Below, piece by piece: positions 52,911-62,290 of a stretch of 64,000 nt of DNA. The DNA comes from Sphingomonas yantingensis. GTDB lineage: Bacteria > Pseudomonadota > Alphaproteobacteria > Sphingomonadales > Sphingomonadaceae. Made by a program: the position numbers and the translations under genes. Under the pieces are notes generated by a model that ran no database searches, was not told the origin of the DNA, and saw only the letters and a list, made by a program, of their open reading frames with translations. Every line of letters starts with the position of its first letter. Positions within the stretch are counted from its first letter, which is position 1. Where the stretch lies: contig NZ_JACIJJ010000002.1 in the NCBI RefSeq assembly GCF_014199325.1, forward strand, positions 496,001-560,000, written 5' to 3'.

Positions 52911-55475
52911 CTATTCGCCGGGCGATCCCATCGCATCGCCCAGGACGCGCCGCATGCCGAGTGCCGTGTAGGGCTTCTTCAGCACGCCGCGATCGTCGAG
53001 TTCGGCGGGCAGCACGAGTTGCTCGCCATAGCCGGTCGCGAAGACGAACGGGATGCCGCGCTTCGCGAGTTCGAGCGCGACAGGCAAACTGGTTTCCGAC
53101 CCCAGGTTGAAGTCGAGCACCGCGACCGCAATCGGCTCGCGATCGATCTCGGCCATCGCCTGTGCGACGCCGTTCGCCGTCACCACGCGCTCAGCGCCCA
53201 GCGAGATCAAGATATCCTCCGCATCCATCGCGATGATGAGGCTGTCTTCGACCAGCAGCGCGACGCCGGCGATCGTCGATGCCTCTCGCGGGCTGGCGGT
53301 GTCGCGCGGGTCGGCGACCGGCGCTGCAAGCTGTACCGCGTCGGCCTCCCTGCCGAGGCTGACGTGACGGGCGGGGATGACGAAATCGGCCTCTAGCCCG
53401 GCCAGTGCGTAGCGGATCGCTGCCCGCCCGCCGAGGTCGTAAGGGACCGACCGCTGAATGATCGTGGTGCCGAAACCCTGCCGCGTCGGCGCTTGCACCG
53501 CGGGGCCGCCGCGCTCGCGCCATTCGATGCACAGATCGCCCATGGTGTCGACATGCCAGTCGACCGACACGGTGCCGCTGTCCGACAATGCGCCGTATTT
53601 GGCCGAGTTGGTCATCAATTCGTGCAGCACCAGCGCCAGCGTCGAGAACGCCTGCGGGCTGAGCAGCGCTGCCTCGCCGCTGGTCGACAGGCGATTGGCG
53701 CGCCCGCCGAGATAGGCGGCGGCCTCGGTCTCGATCAGGCGCTTCAGAGGGGCGGGCGACCAATTGTCCTGCGTGATCTGGTCGTGCGCGCGCGCCAGCG
53801 ATTCCACGCGCCCTTCCAACATCCGCATATACGTGTCGGCATCGGCCGCGGGGTCGCGCGACTGGCGCACGAGGCCGCGGATCAGCGACAGGATGTTGCG
53901 AACGCGGTGGTTGAGCTCTGCGATCAGCAGTTCCTGCCGCTCGTTCGCGCGCCGGCGCTCTTCCTGCGCATCGTCGGACAGGCGCAGCACCACCTCGATC
54001 AGCGAGGCGCGCAGCATTTCCGCGACGCGCATCTCCGCCTCGTTAAAGGGTTCGGAGCGGCCGCGCACTTCCTCGCGCCATGCCTCGAAGCTCTTGCGGG
54101 GGGACAGGCGTGCGCCGTTCGGACCCCAGGTCGCCGGCTTGTGCGGATCGCCGCCCCAGGTGACCGCGCGCACCCGCTCCTCGCGGAACAGCATCACGTA
54201 ATCGCGCGGCGTGCGAGAGAGCGGCAGCGCGAGCAGGCCGGCGCCGAGATCGGCCCAGCGCTCCGCCTGCGGTAGCACGCTCGCCAGATGATCGGTCGCA
54301 AAAATGTGGCCCGGCGTCATCGCGTTGAGGCGGCGGGCGATCACCGGGATGGCCTCTGCCGGGGGCGTGCGCCCCGACAGGGCGACACGCCCGTCGAGCC
54401 AGATGGCGATGCCGTCGCACGCGATCGTCGTGCGCAGCATCTCGCCGAGGTAATCGGGGTTGTCGAGCAGCTCCTTGTTCCCCGCGATCGCGGCGAGTAG
54501 CCGGTCGGAGGCGGCGCGGGCGGCGATCTCGTACGCCGCCATCGTCTTTCGCTCGCGGCTTTCGAGCTTGAACGCGAACATCTGGCCGAACAGCTCGGCG
54601 ATCGAGCGGCGCTCGAACCCCGGCCGCCGCGCGCCGTAATGATGGCAGGCGAACAGCCCCCACAGCTTGCCCTCGACGATGATCGAGATCGACAGCGACG
54701 CGCCGACGCCCATGTTCGACAGATATTCGACATGGATCGGGCTGACCGAGCGCAGCACCGAGAGCGACAGGTCGAGTGCCTCGCCGCGCTCGTCCAATTG
54801 CGGCAGCACGGGCGAGGGTTCGGCGGCGATGTCGGCGATGATGCGGAACGGGGTTCGCAGGTATAGTGCTCGTGCCTGCTTCGGAATGTCCGAGGCGGGA
54901 TAGCGCAGGTCCATGAAGCTGCCGATGCCGCCGCGCACCGCCTCCGCCACCACGGTGCCGCTGCCGTCATTGTCGAAGCGATAGACCATGACGCGGTCGA
55001 AGCCGGTCAGCGCGCGAACCTGGCGCGCGCCCTCGCGGAAGAAGGCGGCGAGGTTGTCGGTCGCGTCGAGCCGGCCGATCATCGCGCGGATCGTGCTGGC
55101 GGTATCGCCGACGCCCATGTCGTCGCTCGGCTCGCCCTCGACGACGATATCGCTGCCCGAGACGTGCATTGCGAAGTCGAAGCGGCCCGCCTTCGTCGCG
55201 ACGCCGAACACGCGCTCGACCGCGTCGGCGCCGCGCAGCAACGTCATGCGATTGCGCAGGAGGTGGACGGCATCTTCGCCGAACAGGTCGGTCGCCGACA
55301 GGCCCAGCGCTGCCTCGGCAGTGAGGCCCAGAAACTCGGTCAGATTGGCGCTCGCCCGCCGGACGATCCAGTCGGCGGACAGCGCGACGAGAAAGCCGAA
55401 GGGCTGGATCGCGCCGAGCAGGTGGATCGGTTCCCGATCGCAATTACCAAGGTCGACCGGGACGGTTTCCTGCAT
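52911..55475 (-). CDS. bphP: Bacteriophytochrome with HWE histidine kinase and receiver domain
   Basis: An 854-residue red/far-red light sensor. Photosensory core: N-terminal PAS with the biliverdin cysteine C12 in NCDREPIHLLGAIQPFG; GAF with PASDIP (193-198); PHY with the tongue motif PRKSF (about 459-463). The output is an HWE kinase: H523 in AELNHRVRNILSLIRG, N-box HELMTNSAKYG, and EWRERGG (651-657). A C-terminal receiver (LLVEDSLIIAM; phospho-site D788 in VAVLDFNLG) makes it a hybrid kinase. It follows the heme oxygenase gene with no gap and is cytoplasmic. HWE kinases often feed the general stress response (PhyR); that link is inference. Confidence 0.96.
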   Translation of the reverse strand: MQETVPVDLGNCDREPIHLLGAIQPFGFLVALSADWIVRRASANLTEFLGLTAEAALGLSATDLFGEDAVHLLRNRMTLLRGADAVERVFGVATKAGRFDFAMHVSGSDIVVEGEPSDDMGVGDTASTIRAMIGRLDATDNLAAFFREGARQVRALTGFDRVMVYRFDNDGSGTVVAEAVRGGIGSFMDLRYPASDIPKQARALYLRTPFRIIADIAAEPSPVLPQLDERGEALDLSLSVLRSVSPIHVEYLSNMGVGASLSISIIVEGKLWGLFACHHYGARRPGFERRSIAELFGQMFAFKLESRERKTMAAYEIAARAASDRLLAAIAGNKELLDNPDYLGEMLRTTIACDGIAIWLDGRVALSGRTPPAEAIPVIARRLNAMTPGHIFATDHLASVLPQAERWADLGAGLLALPLSRTPRDYVMLFREERVRAVTWGGDPHKPATWGPNGARLSPRKSFEAWREEVRGRSEPFNEAEMRVAEMLRASLIEVVLRLSDDAQEERRRANERQELLIAELNHRVRNILSLIRGLVRQSRDPAADADTYMRMLEGRVESLARAHDQITQDNWSPAPLKRLIETEAAAYLGGRANRLSTSGEAALLSPQAFSTLALVLHELMTNSAKYGALSDSGTVSVDWHVDTMGDLCIEWRERGGPAVQAPTRQGFGTTIIQRSVPYDLGGRAAIRYALAGLEADFVIPARHVSLGREADAVQLAAPVADPRDTASPREASTIAGVALLVEDSLIIAMDAEDILISLGAERVVTANGVAQAMAEIDREPIAVAVLDFNLGSETSLPVALELAKRGIPFVFATGYGEQLVLPAELDDRGVLKKPYTALGMRRVLGDAMGSPGE

Positions 55476-56012
55476 CTACGCCTTCATCCACAGACGACCC
55501 GCTTGCCCGAACAGGTCGAATACCCTGAGCGCAGACCGCGTTGCGGCTGCCTCAGCCTCCGGCTGGTAGAGGATAGCGTCGATCCGGTCGAGCAATTTGG
55601 CCCAGCTTCCCGGCGCCTGTTCCGAATCGAGAAAGGCGGTGGGGAGCGCGTCGGGCACCTGTTTGCGCAGGAAACGGGCGCCGTGCCGTGATCCCTCGAC
55701 GACATAGAGTGCGCCGGCGATCTCAGCGTGATCCGAAAGAGACGGAGGGTCGAGCCGCATCGGCTCGATCCCCAATGTAGCGGCGTCGTTGCGCAGCGCA
55801 TCGCCCCGCCGCCGCTCGGGCCAGTTGTCGATCACGTCGGCCGCGCCGGCGGCGTCGAGCGCCGCCTCGACCGCGATCATCGCGCTCGCCTGCGCACCGA
55901 CGAAGCGGGCATAGCCCTCTCGCGTCGACAGGTCGAAGCCGCCGAACAGCGCGTCGAGCCGCTCGTGCGGCTCACGCGTGGCCTCACGCAGCAGGCGGTG
56001 CGCGTCCCTCAA
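55476..56012 (-). CDS. bphO: Biliverdin-producing heme oxygenase
   Basis: A 178-residue heme oxygenase. The start LREATREPHERLDALFGGFD holds the proximal histidine that binds heme iron, and ALYVVEGSRHGARFLRKQV is the distal-helix region. It opens heme to biliverdin, the chromophore of the phytochrome encoded next to it. Its TAG abuts the bphP ATG with no spacer, and its own ATG overlaps the purB stop (ATGA), so it is coupled to both. Confidence 0.92.
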   Translation of the reverse strand: MRDAHRLLREATREPHERLDALFGGFDLSTREGYARFVGAQASAMIAVEAALDAAGAADVIDNWPERRRGDALRNDAATLGIEPMRLDPPSLSDHAEIAGALYVVEGSRHGARFLRKQVPDALPTAFLDSEQAPGSWAKLLDRIDAILYQPEAEAAATRSALRVFDLFGQAGRLWMKA

Positions 56013-57346
56013 GACGGGAACACGCGCGCGAAGATCGTGTCGACGTGCTTGAAGTGATAGTCGAGGTCGAAGCGCGCCTCGATCTCCTCGGCCGGCAGCG
56101 CGGCGGTGACCTCGGGGTCGGCCTTGAGCAACTCGAGCAGCGACAGCTCGCCGTCCGATTCCCAGACCTTCATCGCGTTGCGCTGGACGAGGCGGTAGGA
56201 ATCCTCGCGGCTCACCCCGGCCTGCGTCAGCGCCAGCAGCACCCGCTGCGAGTGGACGAGGCCGCCCATGCGGTCGAGATTCTTCTGCATCCGCGCAGGG
56301 TACACGACGAGCTTCTCGACCACGCCGGTCAGGCGGGCAAGCGCGAAGTCGAGCGTGATCGTCGCATCCGGGCCGATATAGCGTTCGACCGACGAATGGC
56401 TGATGTCGCGCTCATGCCACAGCGCGACATTCTCGAGCGCGGGTGTGACATAGCCGCGGACCATGCGGGCAAGGCCGGTCAGGTTCTCGGTCAGCACCGG
56501 ATTGCGCTTGTGCGGCATCGCCGACGAACCCTTCTGCCCCGGCGAGAAATATTCCTCCGCTTCCAGCACTTCGGTGCGCTGGAGGTGCCGGATCTCGGTC
56601 GCCAGCCGCTCGATCGAACCGGCGATGACGCCGAGCGTCGCAAAGAACATCGCGTGGCGGTCGCGCGGGATCACCTGGGTCGAGACGGGCTCGACCGAAA
56701 GGCCGAGCTTTTCGGCGACATGTTCCTCGACCCGCGGGTCGATATTGGCGAAGGTGCCGACCGCGCCGGAGATCGCGCAGGTGGCGATATCGGCACGCGC
56801 GGCGACCAGCCGCTCGCGGTTGCGGGCGAACTCGGCATAGGCTTGCGCGAGCTTCAGCCCGAAGGTGACGGGTTCGGCATGGATGCCGTGGCTGCGCCCG
56901 ATCGTCGGCGTGTAGCGATGCTCCTGCGCGCGGCTTTTGATCGCCGCCAGCAGCGTGTCAAGGTCGGCGATCAGGATATCGGCGGCACGCGCCAGCTGGA
57001 CCGCAAGCGCGGTGTCGAGCACGTCGCTGCTGGTCATGCCCTGATGCATAAAGCGCGCTTCCGGCCCCACCTGTTCGGCGACCCAGGTGAGGAAGGCGAT
57101 CACGTCGTGCTTGGTCACCGCCTCGATCGCGTCGATCGCGGCGACGTCGATCGGCGCCTCGCCATCGGGACTGGCGGCCTTGACGCCGTCGTACCAGCGC
57201 CAGAGCGCCGCGGCGGCATCCTTGGGCACCACGCCCAGCTCGGCGAGCGCATCGGTCGCGTGCGCCTCGATCTCGAACCAGATGCGCAGCCGCGTCTCGG
57301 GCGACCAGATCGCCGTCATCGGCGCGCGGGCGTAGCGGGGGACCAT
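56009..57346 (-). CDS. purB: Adenylosuccinate lyase
   Basis: A 445-residue lyase acting twice in purine synthesis (SAICAR to AICAR and adenylosuccinate to AMP). It has the TSSDVLDTALAVQLARAAD substrate block, GRSHGIHAEPVTFGLKLA and the flexible loop GSSAMPHKRNPVLTENLTGL with the catalytic serine. AGAGGAAG lies in front of the ATG at 57346; the longer open frame is rejected. The gene heads the purB-bphO-bphP unit. It is normally monocistronic or near other purine genes; the light-sensing neighbours are unusual. Confidence 0.96.
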   Translation of the reverse strand: MVPRYARAPMTAIWSPETRLRIWFEIEAHATDALAELGVVPKDAAAALWRWYDGVKAASPDGEAPIDVAAIDAIEAVTKHDVIAFLTWVAEQVGPEARFMHQGMTSSDVLDTALAVQLARAADILIADLDTLLAAIKSRAQEHRYTPTIGRSHGIHAEPVTFGLKLAQAYAEFARNRERLVAARADIATCAISGAVGTFANIDPRVEEHVAEKLGLSVEPVSTQVIPRDRHAMFFATLGVIAGSIERLATEIRHLQRTEVLEAEEYFSPGQKGSSAMPHKRNPVLTENLTGLARMVRGYVTPALENVALWHERDISHSSVERYIGPDATITLDFALARLTGVVEKLVVYPARMQKNLDRMGGLVHSQRVLLALTQAGVSREDSYRLVQRNAMKVWESDGELSLLELLKADPEVTAALPAEEIEARFDLDYHFKHVDTIFARVFPS

Positions 57347-57496
57347 GTTCTTCCTCTTGGCTGGCCGGAATCGGTTCGTCGCGAAAGGCTCACGCAACTG
57401 CGACGAGCCGTGCGCTAGCAAAGGATGAACGGGCAGGCAAACGCAACGATATCGGGAACGTGAACGCAGTACAACGTATTGGATGTTTGCAATTTA

Positions 57497-57525
57497 GCGC
57501 GGCAATCCCATTTAAGATGCCGCGC
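57497..57525. promoter_or_regulatory. Inverted repeat in the promoter region of the EF-hand gene
   Basis: GCGCGGCA (57497-57504) and TGCCGCGC (57518-57525) are perfect inverted arms around ATCCCATTTAAGA. The TTTAAG core sits where a -10 box might be, with TTGCAA (57486-57491) upstream as a possible -35, so the repeat may be a repressor site over the promoter. Thirty bases separate it from the EF-hand start. Confidence 0.5.
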
Positions 57526-57555
57526 ACAGCGATGTGAACAACTAGGAGAAAACCG

Positions 57556-58074
57556 ATGTTGAAGCCCATTCTTCTGGCGAGTGCGATGATTATTTCGGCG
57601 CCTGTGCTTGCGCAGGACAAGAACGCGCAGCCCGCAACGCCGGCAGAGACGCAGACGACTGCACCGGCTCAAGACGGGACTGCCGCTCAGAGCGTGCCCG
57701 CCGACTCGACCGCGCAGGATTCGACCGCCGCTGCCGAGGCGGATGCTAAGATGATGCAGCAGCCGGCGCAGACGGCCGAGGCCGCCCCGGCGCAGGGTGG
57801 CGCGCAGCCGCAGCAGGCCAGCGCCACGCAGATCGCCCAGATCGTCGAGACCGAGTTTCCGACCTATGACGGCGACAAGGACGGTCAGATCACCAAGGAT
57901 GAGTTCGGCAAGTGGATGGTCGCGCTTCGCAGCGCGAGCGAGCCGGGCGTGAAGGCCGAAAGCGCCGAGGTGAAGACATGGATCGGTAACGCGTTCGCCA
58001 CCGCCGACGCCGACAAGTCGGCCAAGGTGTCGAAGACCGAACTGACGAGCTTCCTGTCGAAGGGCGCTTCGTAA
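57556..58074 (+). CDS. Exported EF-hand calcium-binding protein
   Basis: A 172-residue exported protein: signal peptide PILLASAMIISAPVLAQ, then a disordered stretch rich in Ala, Gln, Pro and Thr, then two EF-hand loops. The first (residues 105-116, D-G-D-K-D-G-Q-I-T-K-D-E) is canonical; the second (151-162, D-A-D-K-S-A-K-V-S-K-T-E) lacks the central glycine and may be weak. Calcium binding in the periplasm is likely, the role is not known. CTAGGAGAAAACCG before the ATG is a strong ribosome site. Confidence 0.85.
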   Translation: MLKPILLASAMIISAPVLAQDKNAQPATPAETQTTAPAQDGTAAQSVPADSTAQDSTAAAEADAKMMQQPAQTAEAAPAQGGAQPQQASATQIAQIVETEFPTYDGDKDGQITKDEFGKWMVALRSASEPGVKAESAEVKTWIGNAFATADADKSAKVSKTELTSFLSKGAS

Positions 58075-58102
58075 CAAGCTTGGCCGCTAAGGCTACAGGG
58101 CG

Positions 58103-58133
58103 CGGCCGCCGGTCCCCACGGGATCGGCGGCCG
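58103..58133 (+). terminator. Terminator between the EF-hand gene and radC
   Basis: CGGCCGCCG (58103-58111) pairs with CGGCGGCCG (58125-58133), followed by TTGCCGTTT. It lies in the gap between convergent genes and may serve both. Confidence 0.65.
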
Positions 58134-58142
58134 TTGCCGTTT

Positions 58143-58826
58143 CTACATCAGCCCCATCGCGCGCAGGCTGGCGTGTCCCTCGGTCCCGATGACGAGGTGG
58201 TCGTGGACCGCGATGCCCAGCGGCTTGCCCGCGGCGACGATCGTGCGCGTGAGCTCGATGTCGGCGCGGCTCGGCTGCGGATCGCCCGAGGGGTGGTTGT
58301 GGACGAGGATGATCGAGGCGGCGTTCATTTCCAGCGCACGCTTGATGACCTCGCGCGGGTGGAGCGTCGCCTGGTCGACGGTGCCCTCGCTCATCTTGTC
58401 GTCGAGGATCAGCATGTTGCGACTGTTGAGGTGAAGCACGCGCACGCACTCGGTCGCGCGGTGTGCCATGTCGGCGCGCAGATAGTCGAGCAGCGCCTGC
58501 CAGTTGGACAGGACCGGCCGCGCCGAAACCTCGCCCGACACCAGCCGGATCGCGGCGGCATGGGCGACCTTGATCGCCGCGGCCGAGGTGTCGCCCATCC
58601 CATCGATCCGGGCTAGCGCGGCCGGGTCGGCGGTCAGCACGCCGCCCAGCCCGCCGAATTCGCGCAGCAGGCGGTAGGCCAGCGGCTTGGTATCGCGGCG
58701 CGGGATCGCGACGGCGAGCAGATATTCGATGAGCTCATGATCCAGCAGCGCGTCACCGCCCTGGCCGAGCAGGCGCGAGCGCAGGCGTGCGCGGTGCCCG
58801 GCGGCGTCGTTCGGCTCGTCCCCCAT
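58143..58826 (-). CDS. radC: RadC-like JAB/MPN domain protein
   Basis: A 227-residue protein with the helix-hairpin-helix part (LLGQGGDALLDHELIEYLLA, GMGDTSAAAIKVAHA) and the JAMM metal site ILVHNHPSGDPQPSRAD. E. coli RadC was once thought to be a DNA-repair factor but its function is uncertain. The start MGDEPND at 58826 gives the normal length; the longer open frame is Arg-rich and non-coding. No metal-site residue is missing. It is divergent from the YdbH gene with 100 bases between. Confidence 0.93.
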   Translation of the reverse strand: MGDEPNDAAGHRARLRSRLLGQGGDALLDHELIEYLLAVAIPRRDTKPLAYRLLREFGGLGGVLTADPAALARIDGMGDTSAAAIKVAHAAAIRLVSGEVSARPVLSNWQALLDYLRADMAHRATECVRVLHLNSRNMLILDDKMSEGTVDQATLHPREVIKRALEMNAASIILVHNHPSGDPQPSRADIELTRTIVAAGKPLGIAVHDHLVIGTEGHASLRAMGLM

Positions 58827-58926
58827 CGGCCGAGGGGTAGCAGAGGCGCGGGGGGACGCAAGCGCCGGGCTTGACCCGATAGGGCCGCGCGCGCAACGAT
58901 TTGGCCGGTCGGCGGTTCGAGGGTGT

Positions 58927-61900
58927 GTGACGGCAGAAGGGGAAGAAGCGCCGGGGGCCGCGCCCGTTCGGTTCCGGCGGCGATGGATCGCCCTGCCGCG
59001 GCGTGGTCGCGTGCCGTTCGTCATCGCCATCGTCCTGATCGTCGTGCTGTCGATCCTGTGGCTCCAGCGCCGCCCGCTGGCCGAAGGATTCATCGACCGC
59101 GAACTGGCGAAGCGCGGCATCCGTGCCAGCTACGAAGTCGCCGAGATCGGCACGTCGAGCCAGACGCTGCGCAATCTCGTCATCGGCGATCCTGCCGCGC
59201 CCGACCTGGTGGCGGACGAGATTGTCGTGCGCACGCGGATCGGCTTTGGCGTGCCCGAGGTGACGGGGATTGAGGCCGGCCGCGTCCGGCTGCGCGCTCG
59301 GGTGGTGGACGGGCGGCTGTCGCTGGGATCGCTCGACAAGCTGCTGCCGCCGCCCTCTGGCAAGCCCTTCGCATTGCCCGAATTGCGCTTTGCGATCGAG
59401 GACGGCCGGGCGCGGGTGGAAACGCCTGCCGGCGTGGTCGGCGCGCGGTTGAGTGGGCAGGGGCGGCTGGACGACGGGTTTCGCGGGCGGCTGGCGCTGG
59501 TGTCGGACCGGCTATCGGCAGGCGATTGCACGGCGACGGGGTCGCAGGCGGCGCTTGGGCTGTCGATCGACAAGCGGGTGATCCGCGTGACCGGCCCGAT
59601 CCGCGCCGCCACGGGCGGTTGCGGCCCACAGCGCGCGCGCGGTTTCGCGGCGACCGTCGACGCGCGGGTGCCGGAAGCACTCGATCGCTGGTCGGGCAGC
59701 GCGAAGCTCGCGCTGACGGCGTTCGAGAGTCCGGCGGCGCGGGTGTCCGGCCTGTCAGGGATGATCGGGTTCGCCGGCAACGCTGCGAAGACCGAGGGAA
59801 GGGTGGCGTTCGCCGCCGATCGTGCAACCGGTGCGCCGGGCGCGGCGGCGGGGCTCGGCTTCAACGGACGCTATCGGATCGCGGGCAGCGACATCCGGTT
59901 TGCCGGGCGGGCGAGCGTTGCCAGGGCACGACCGCGGATCGGCGCGATCGACCTCCGGCTGCCCGCGGGCACGCCGGGGGCTTCACTGGCGGCGGCGCTG
60001 AATGCGGCGGTTCGGAATGCGACGCGGTCGGTTGGGGGCAATGCCGATCTCGCGCTGCGGATCGTGGGGGCGCGCGGCGCGCTGGTGGTGCGGGCCGCGT
60101 CGCTGACGGCGGAGAGCGGCGCGGCGCTGTCGTTTGCGGGAACGCGCGGCTTTGGGTTCGGCTGGCCGGGCAACCGGGTGATGCTGGACGGGAGCTTGCG
60201 TGGGCAGGGCGGCGGGCTGCCCGCCTTCGCGCTGTCGCTGGCGCAGGCGCGGCCGGGCGCGCCGATTGAAGGGCGGCTGGTCGCGCAGCGTTACGCGGTG
60301 GGCGGCGAGGCACTGGCGCTCGCGCCCGTACGGTTCATGCGCGCGGATGACGGTCGCACGCATATCGTCGGCGGCGCGACTGCCGACCTCTCGCTGCCGG
60401 GCGGACGCATCGACGGACTGAAGCTGCCGTTCGACCTCACTTGGGACGGCGGACAGCGGCTGGTGCTCGCGCCTGGCTGTACGCCGCTGACCGCCGATCG
60501 CCTCCTCATCTCGAGCCTCGACCTCCGGCGCGTCGCGCTGCGGCTGTGCCCGACCGGCGATCGATTGTTCACGAAGGGACCCGGCGGTTTCCGGCTCGGC
60601 ACGCGGATCGCCGCGCCGCGGCTGGCGGGCACGCTGGGCGGGTCGCCGATCGCGATCGCAGCCGAGGGGGCGACGGTGCAGGTCGGACGCGCGACCGACT
60701 TCGCGCTCGACGACACCGAGGTGCGGCTGGGCACGCCCGAGCGCCTGTCGCGCCTGTCGATCGCCCGGCTGACCGGCGGCGTGGTGCCCGGCGGCGCCGA
60801 GGGACGGTTCGAGGGGGCGGCGGGTGCGATCGGCAACGTGCCGATCGACCTGACGCAAGGGTCGGGTGCTTGGCGGTTCGTCGGCGGGCGCCTGAGCCTG
60901 AAGGGCGAGACGCTGCGCGTCGCCGATGCGGCGTCGGAGGCGCGGTACGAGCCGCTCGATGCCAACGATTTCATCCTGACGCTGGCGGGCGGGCGGATCG
61001 ACGCGACCGGCACACTGACCGCCCCGGCCAGCGGCGCGCGGGTTGCGGGGGTGAAGATCGAGCATATGCTTGCCAGCGGAACCGGCGACGCGGTGCTGTC
61101 GGTCGACAACCTCAGCTTCGGCGACAAGGTCCAGCCCGATGCGCTCACCAAGCTCGTATTCGGCGTGGTCGCCGATGTGAAGGGCAGCGTATCGGGCACG
61201 GGCAACATCCGTTGGTCGCCGGCAGGCGTCACCAGCGACGGGGTGTTTCGCACCGCGGGCACCGACCTGGCCGCCGCGTTCGGGCCGGTGACGGGGCTGT
61301 CGGGCGAAATCCGCTTCACCGACCTGCTCGGCCTCAAGACCGAAAGCGCGGTCGGCACGATCGCCAGCATCAATCCGGGCATTCCGGTCGAGAACGGTCA
61401 GGTCCGCTATCAACTGATCGGCGAGCAGCGCGTCGCGGTCGAGGGCGGGCGATGGCCGTTCGCGGGTGGAGCGCTGATCCTCGACCCCACGGTGCTCGAC
61501 CTGTCGACGGGCAAGGAACGCCGGCTGACGTTCCGCGTCGAGGGGGTCGATGCCGCCGGCTTTCTCCAGCAGTTCGACTTCAGCAATCTGAACGCCACCG
61601 GCACCTTCGACGGCACGCTGCCGATGATCTTCGACGAGAAGGGCGGTCGGATCGAGAATGGCCGGCTGACGGTGCGAGAGGGCGGCGGGACGCTCGCCTA
61701 TGTGGGCGAGGTGTCGAAGGAGAATCTCGGCACCTGGGGCAATTTCGCGTTCGGCGCGCTCAGGTCGCTGCGCTACGAGCAGCTGAACCTGACGCTCAAC
61801 GGTCCGCTCGACGGCGAGATGGTGACCGAGATCAAGTTCGCCGGGGTCAGCCAGGGGCAGGGGGCGAGGAGCAATTTCCTGATCCGACGGCTGGCGCGGC

Positions 61901-62067
61901 TGCCGCTCGTCTTCAACGTGACGGTACGCGCGCCCTTCCGCCAGCTCATCGATTCGGTGCAGTCCTATTACGACCCCAAGCGGCTGATCGAACGCAACCT
62001 GCCCGCGCTGCTGGAAGAGCAGAGGAAGCGCGGCGTTCAGCCTCCCGCAAGCGAGACCATGCCATGA
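58927..62067 (+). CDS. YdbH-family intermembrane lipid transport protein (AsmA/Mid1-like)
   Basis: A 1046-residue YdbH-type protein, one of the AsmA-like family that bridges the inner and outer membrane and carries phospholipids. A membrane anchor at about residues 30-47 (VPFVIAIVLIVVLSILWL) is followed by a very long beta-rich periplasmic part. The end carries the YdbH-domain signature FDFSNLNATGTFDGTLPMIF and the LRYEQLNLTLNGPLDGEM block. The GTG start has GAGGG six bases upstream. It is followed by ynbE- and ydbL-like genes with an ATGA overlap, the same trio found in E. coli. Confidence 0.88.
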   Translation: MTAEGEEAPGAAPVRFRRRWIALPRRGRVPFVIAIVLIVVLSILWLQRRPLAEGFIDRELAKRGIRASYEVAEIGTSSQTLRNLVIGDPAAPDLVADEIVVRTRIGFGVPEVTGIEAGRVRLRARVVDGRLSLGSLDKLLPPPSGKPFALPELRFAIEDGRARVETPAGVVGARLSGQGRLDDGFRGRLALVSDRLSAGDCTATGSQAALGLSIDKRVIRVTGPIRAATGGCGPQRARGFAATVDARVPEALDRWSGSAKLALTAFESPAARVSGLSGMIGFAGNAAKTEGRVAFAADRATGAPGAAAGLGFNGRYRIAGSDIRFAGRASVARARPRIGAIDLRLPAGTPGASLAAALNAAVRNATRSVGGNADLALRIVGARGALVVRAASLTAESGAALSFAGTRGFGFGWPGNRVMLDGSLRGQGGGLPAFALSLAQARPGAPIEGRLVAQRYAVGGEALALAPVRFMRADDGRTHIVGGATADLSLPGGRIDGLKLPFDLTWDGGQRLVLAPGCTPLTADRLLISSLDLRRVALRLCPTGDRLFTKGPGGFRLGTRIAAPRLAGTLGGSPIAIAAEGATVQVGRATDFALDDTEVRLGTPERLSRLSIARLTGGVVPGGAEGRFEGAAGAIGNVPIDLTQGSGAWRFVGGRLSLKGETLRVADAASEARYEPLDANDFILTLAGGRIDATGTLTAPASGARVAGVKIEHMLASGTGDAVLSVDNLSFGDKVQPDALTKLVFGVVADVKGSVSGTGNIRWSPAGVTSDGVFRTAGTDLAAAFGPVTGLSGEIRFTDLLGLKTESAVGTIASINPGIPVENGQVRYQLIGEQRVAVEGGRWPFAGGALILDPTVLDLSTGKERRLTFRVEGVDAAGFLQQFDFSNLNATGTFDGTLPMIFDEKGGRIENGRLTVREGGGTLAYVGEVSKENLGTWGNFAFGALRSLRYEQLNLTLNGPLDGEMVTEIKFAGVSQGQGARSNFLIRRLARLPLVFNVTVRAPFRQLIDSVQSYYDPKRLIERNLPALLEEQRKRGVQPPASETMP

Positions 62068-62288
62068 GCGAAACAACAGGATTGATGGGCCCCGTGAAAC
62101 GCGCGACGCTGCTTCCTATGTATAGGCTCGCGATGATTGCGGCGGTCGGCCTTGGCGGATGCGTGAACGTGAGCGCGCCCGACAAGCCGATCGTCATCAA
62201 CCTCAACATCAACATCACGCAGGAAGTGGTTTACAAGCTGGACGGCGAGGCGAAATCGCTGATCCAGAACAACCCGGGGATCTTCTGA
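62064..62288 (+). CDS. YnbE-like lipoprotein
   Basis: A 74-residue lipoprotein. After a short basic lead and hydrophobic run the lipobox is VGLGGCVNV. The mature part carries the YnbE motif APDKPIVINLNINITQEVVY, then KLDGEAKSLIQNNPGIF. In E. coli YnbE sits in the outer membrane and meets YdbH to complete the lipid bridge. The ATG overlaps the YdbH stop (ATGA). Too short for many gene callers, but frame, lipobox and family match make it secure. Confidence 0.88.
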   Translation: MSETTGLMGPVKRATLLPMYRLAMIAAVGLGGCVNVSAPDKPIVINLNINITQEVVYKLDGEAKSLIQNNPGIF

Positions 62289-62290
62289 CG

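Noticed and set aside
57347..57421. N-terminal extension of purB
   Set aside because: The ATG at 57346 has a good ribosome site and gives the usual start of the enzyme.
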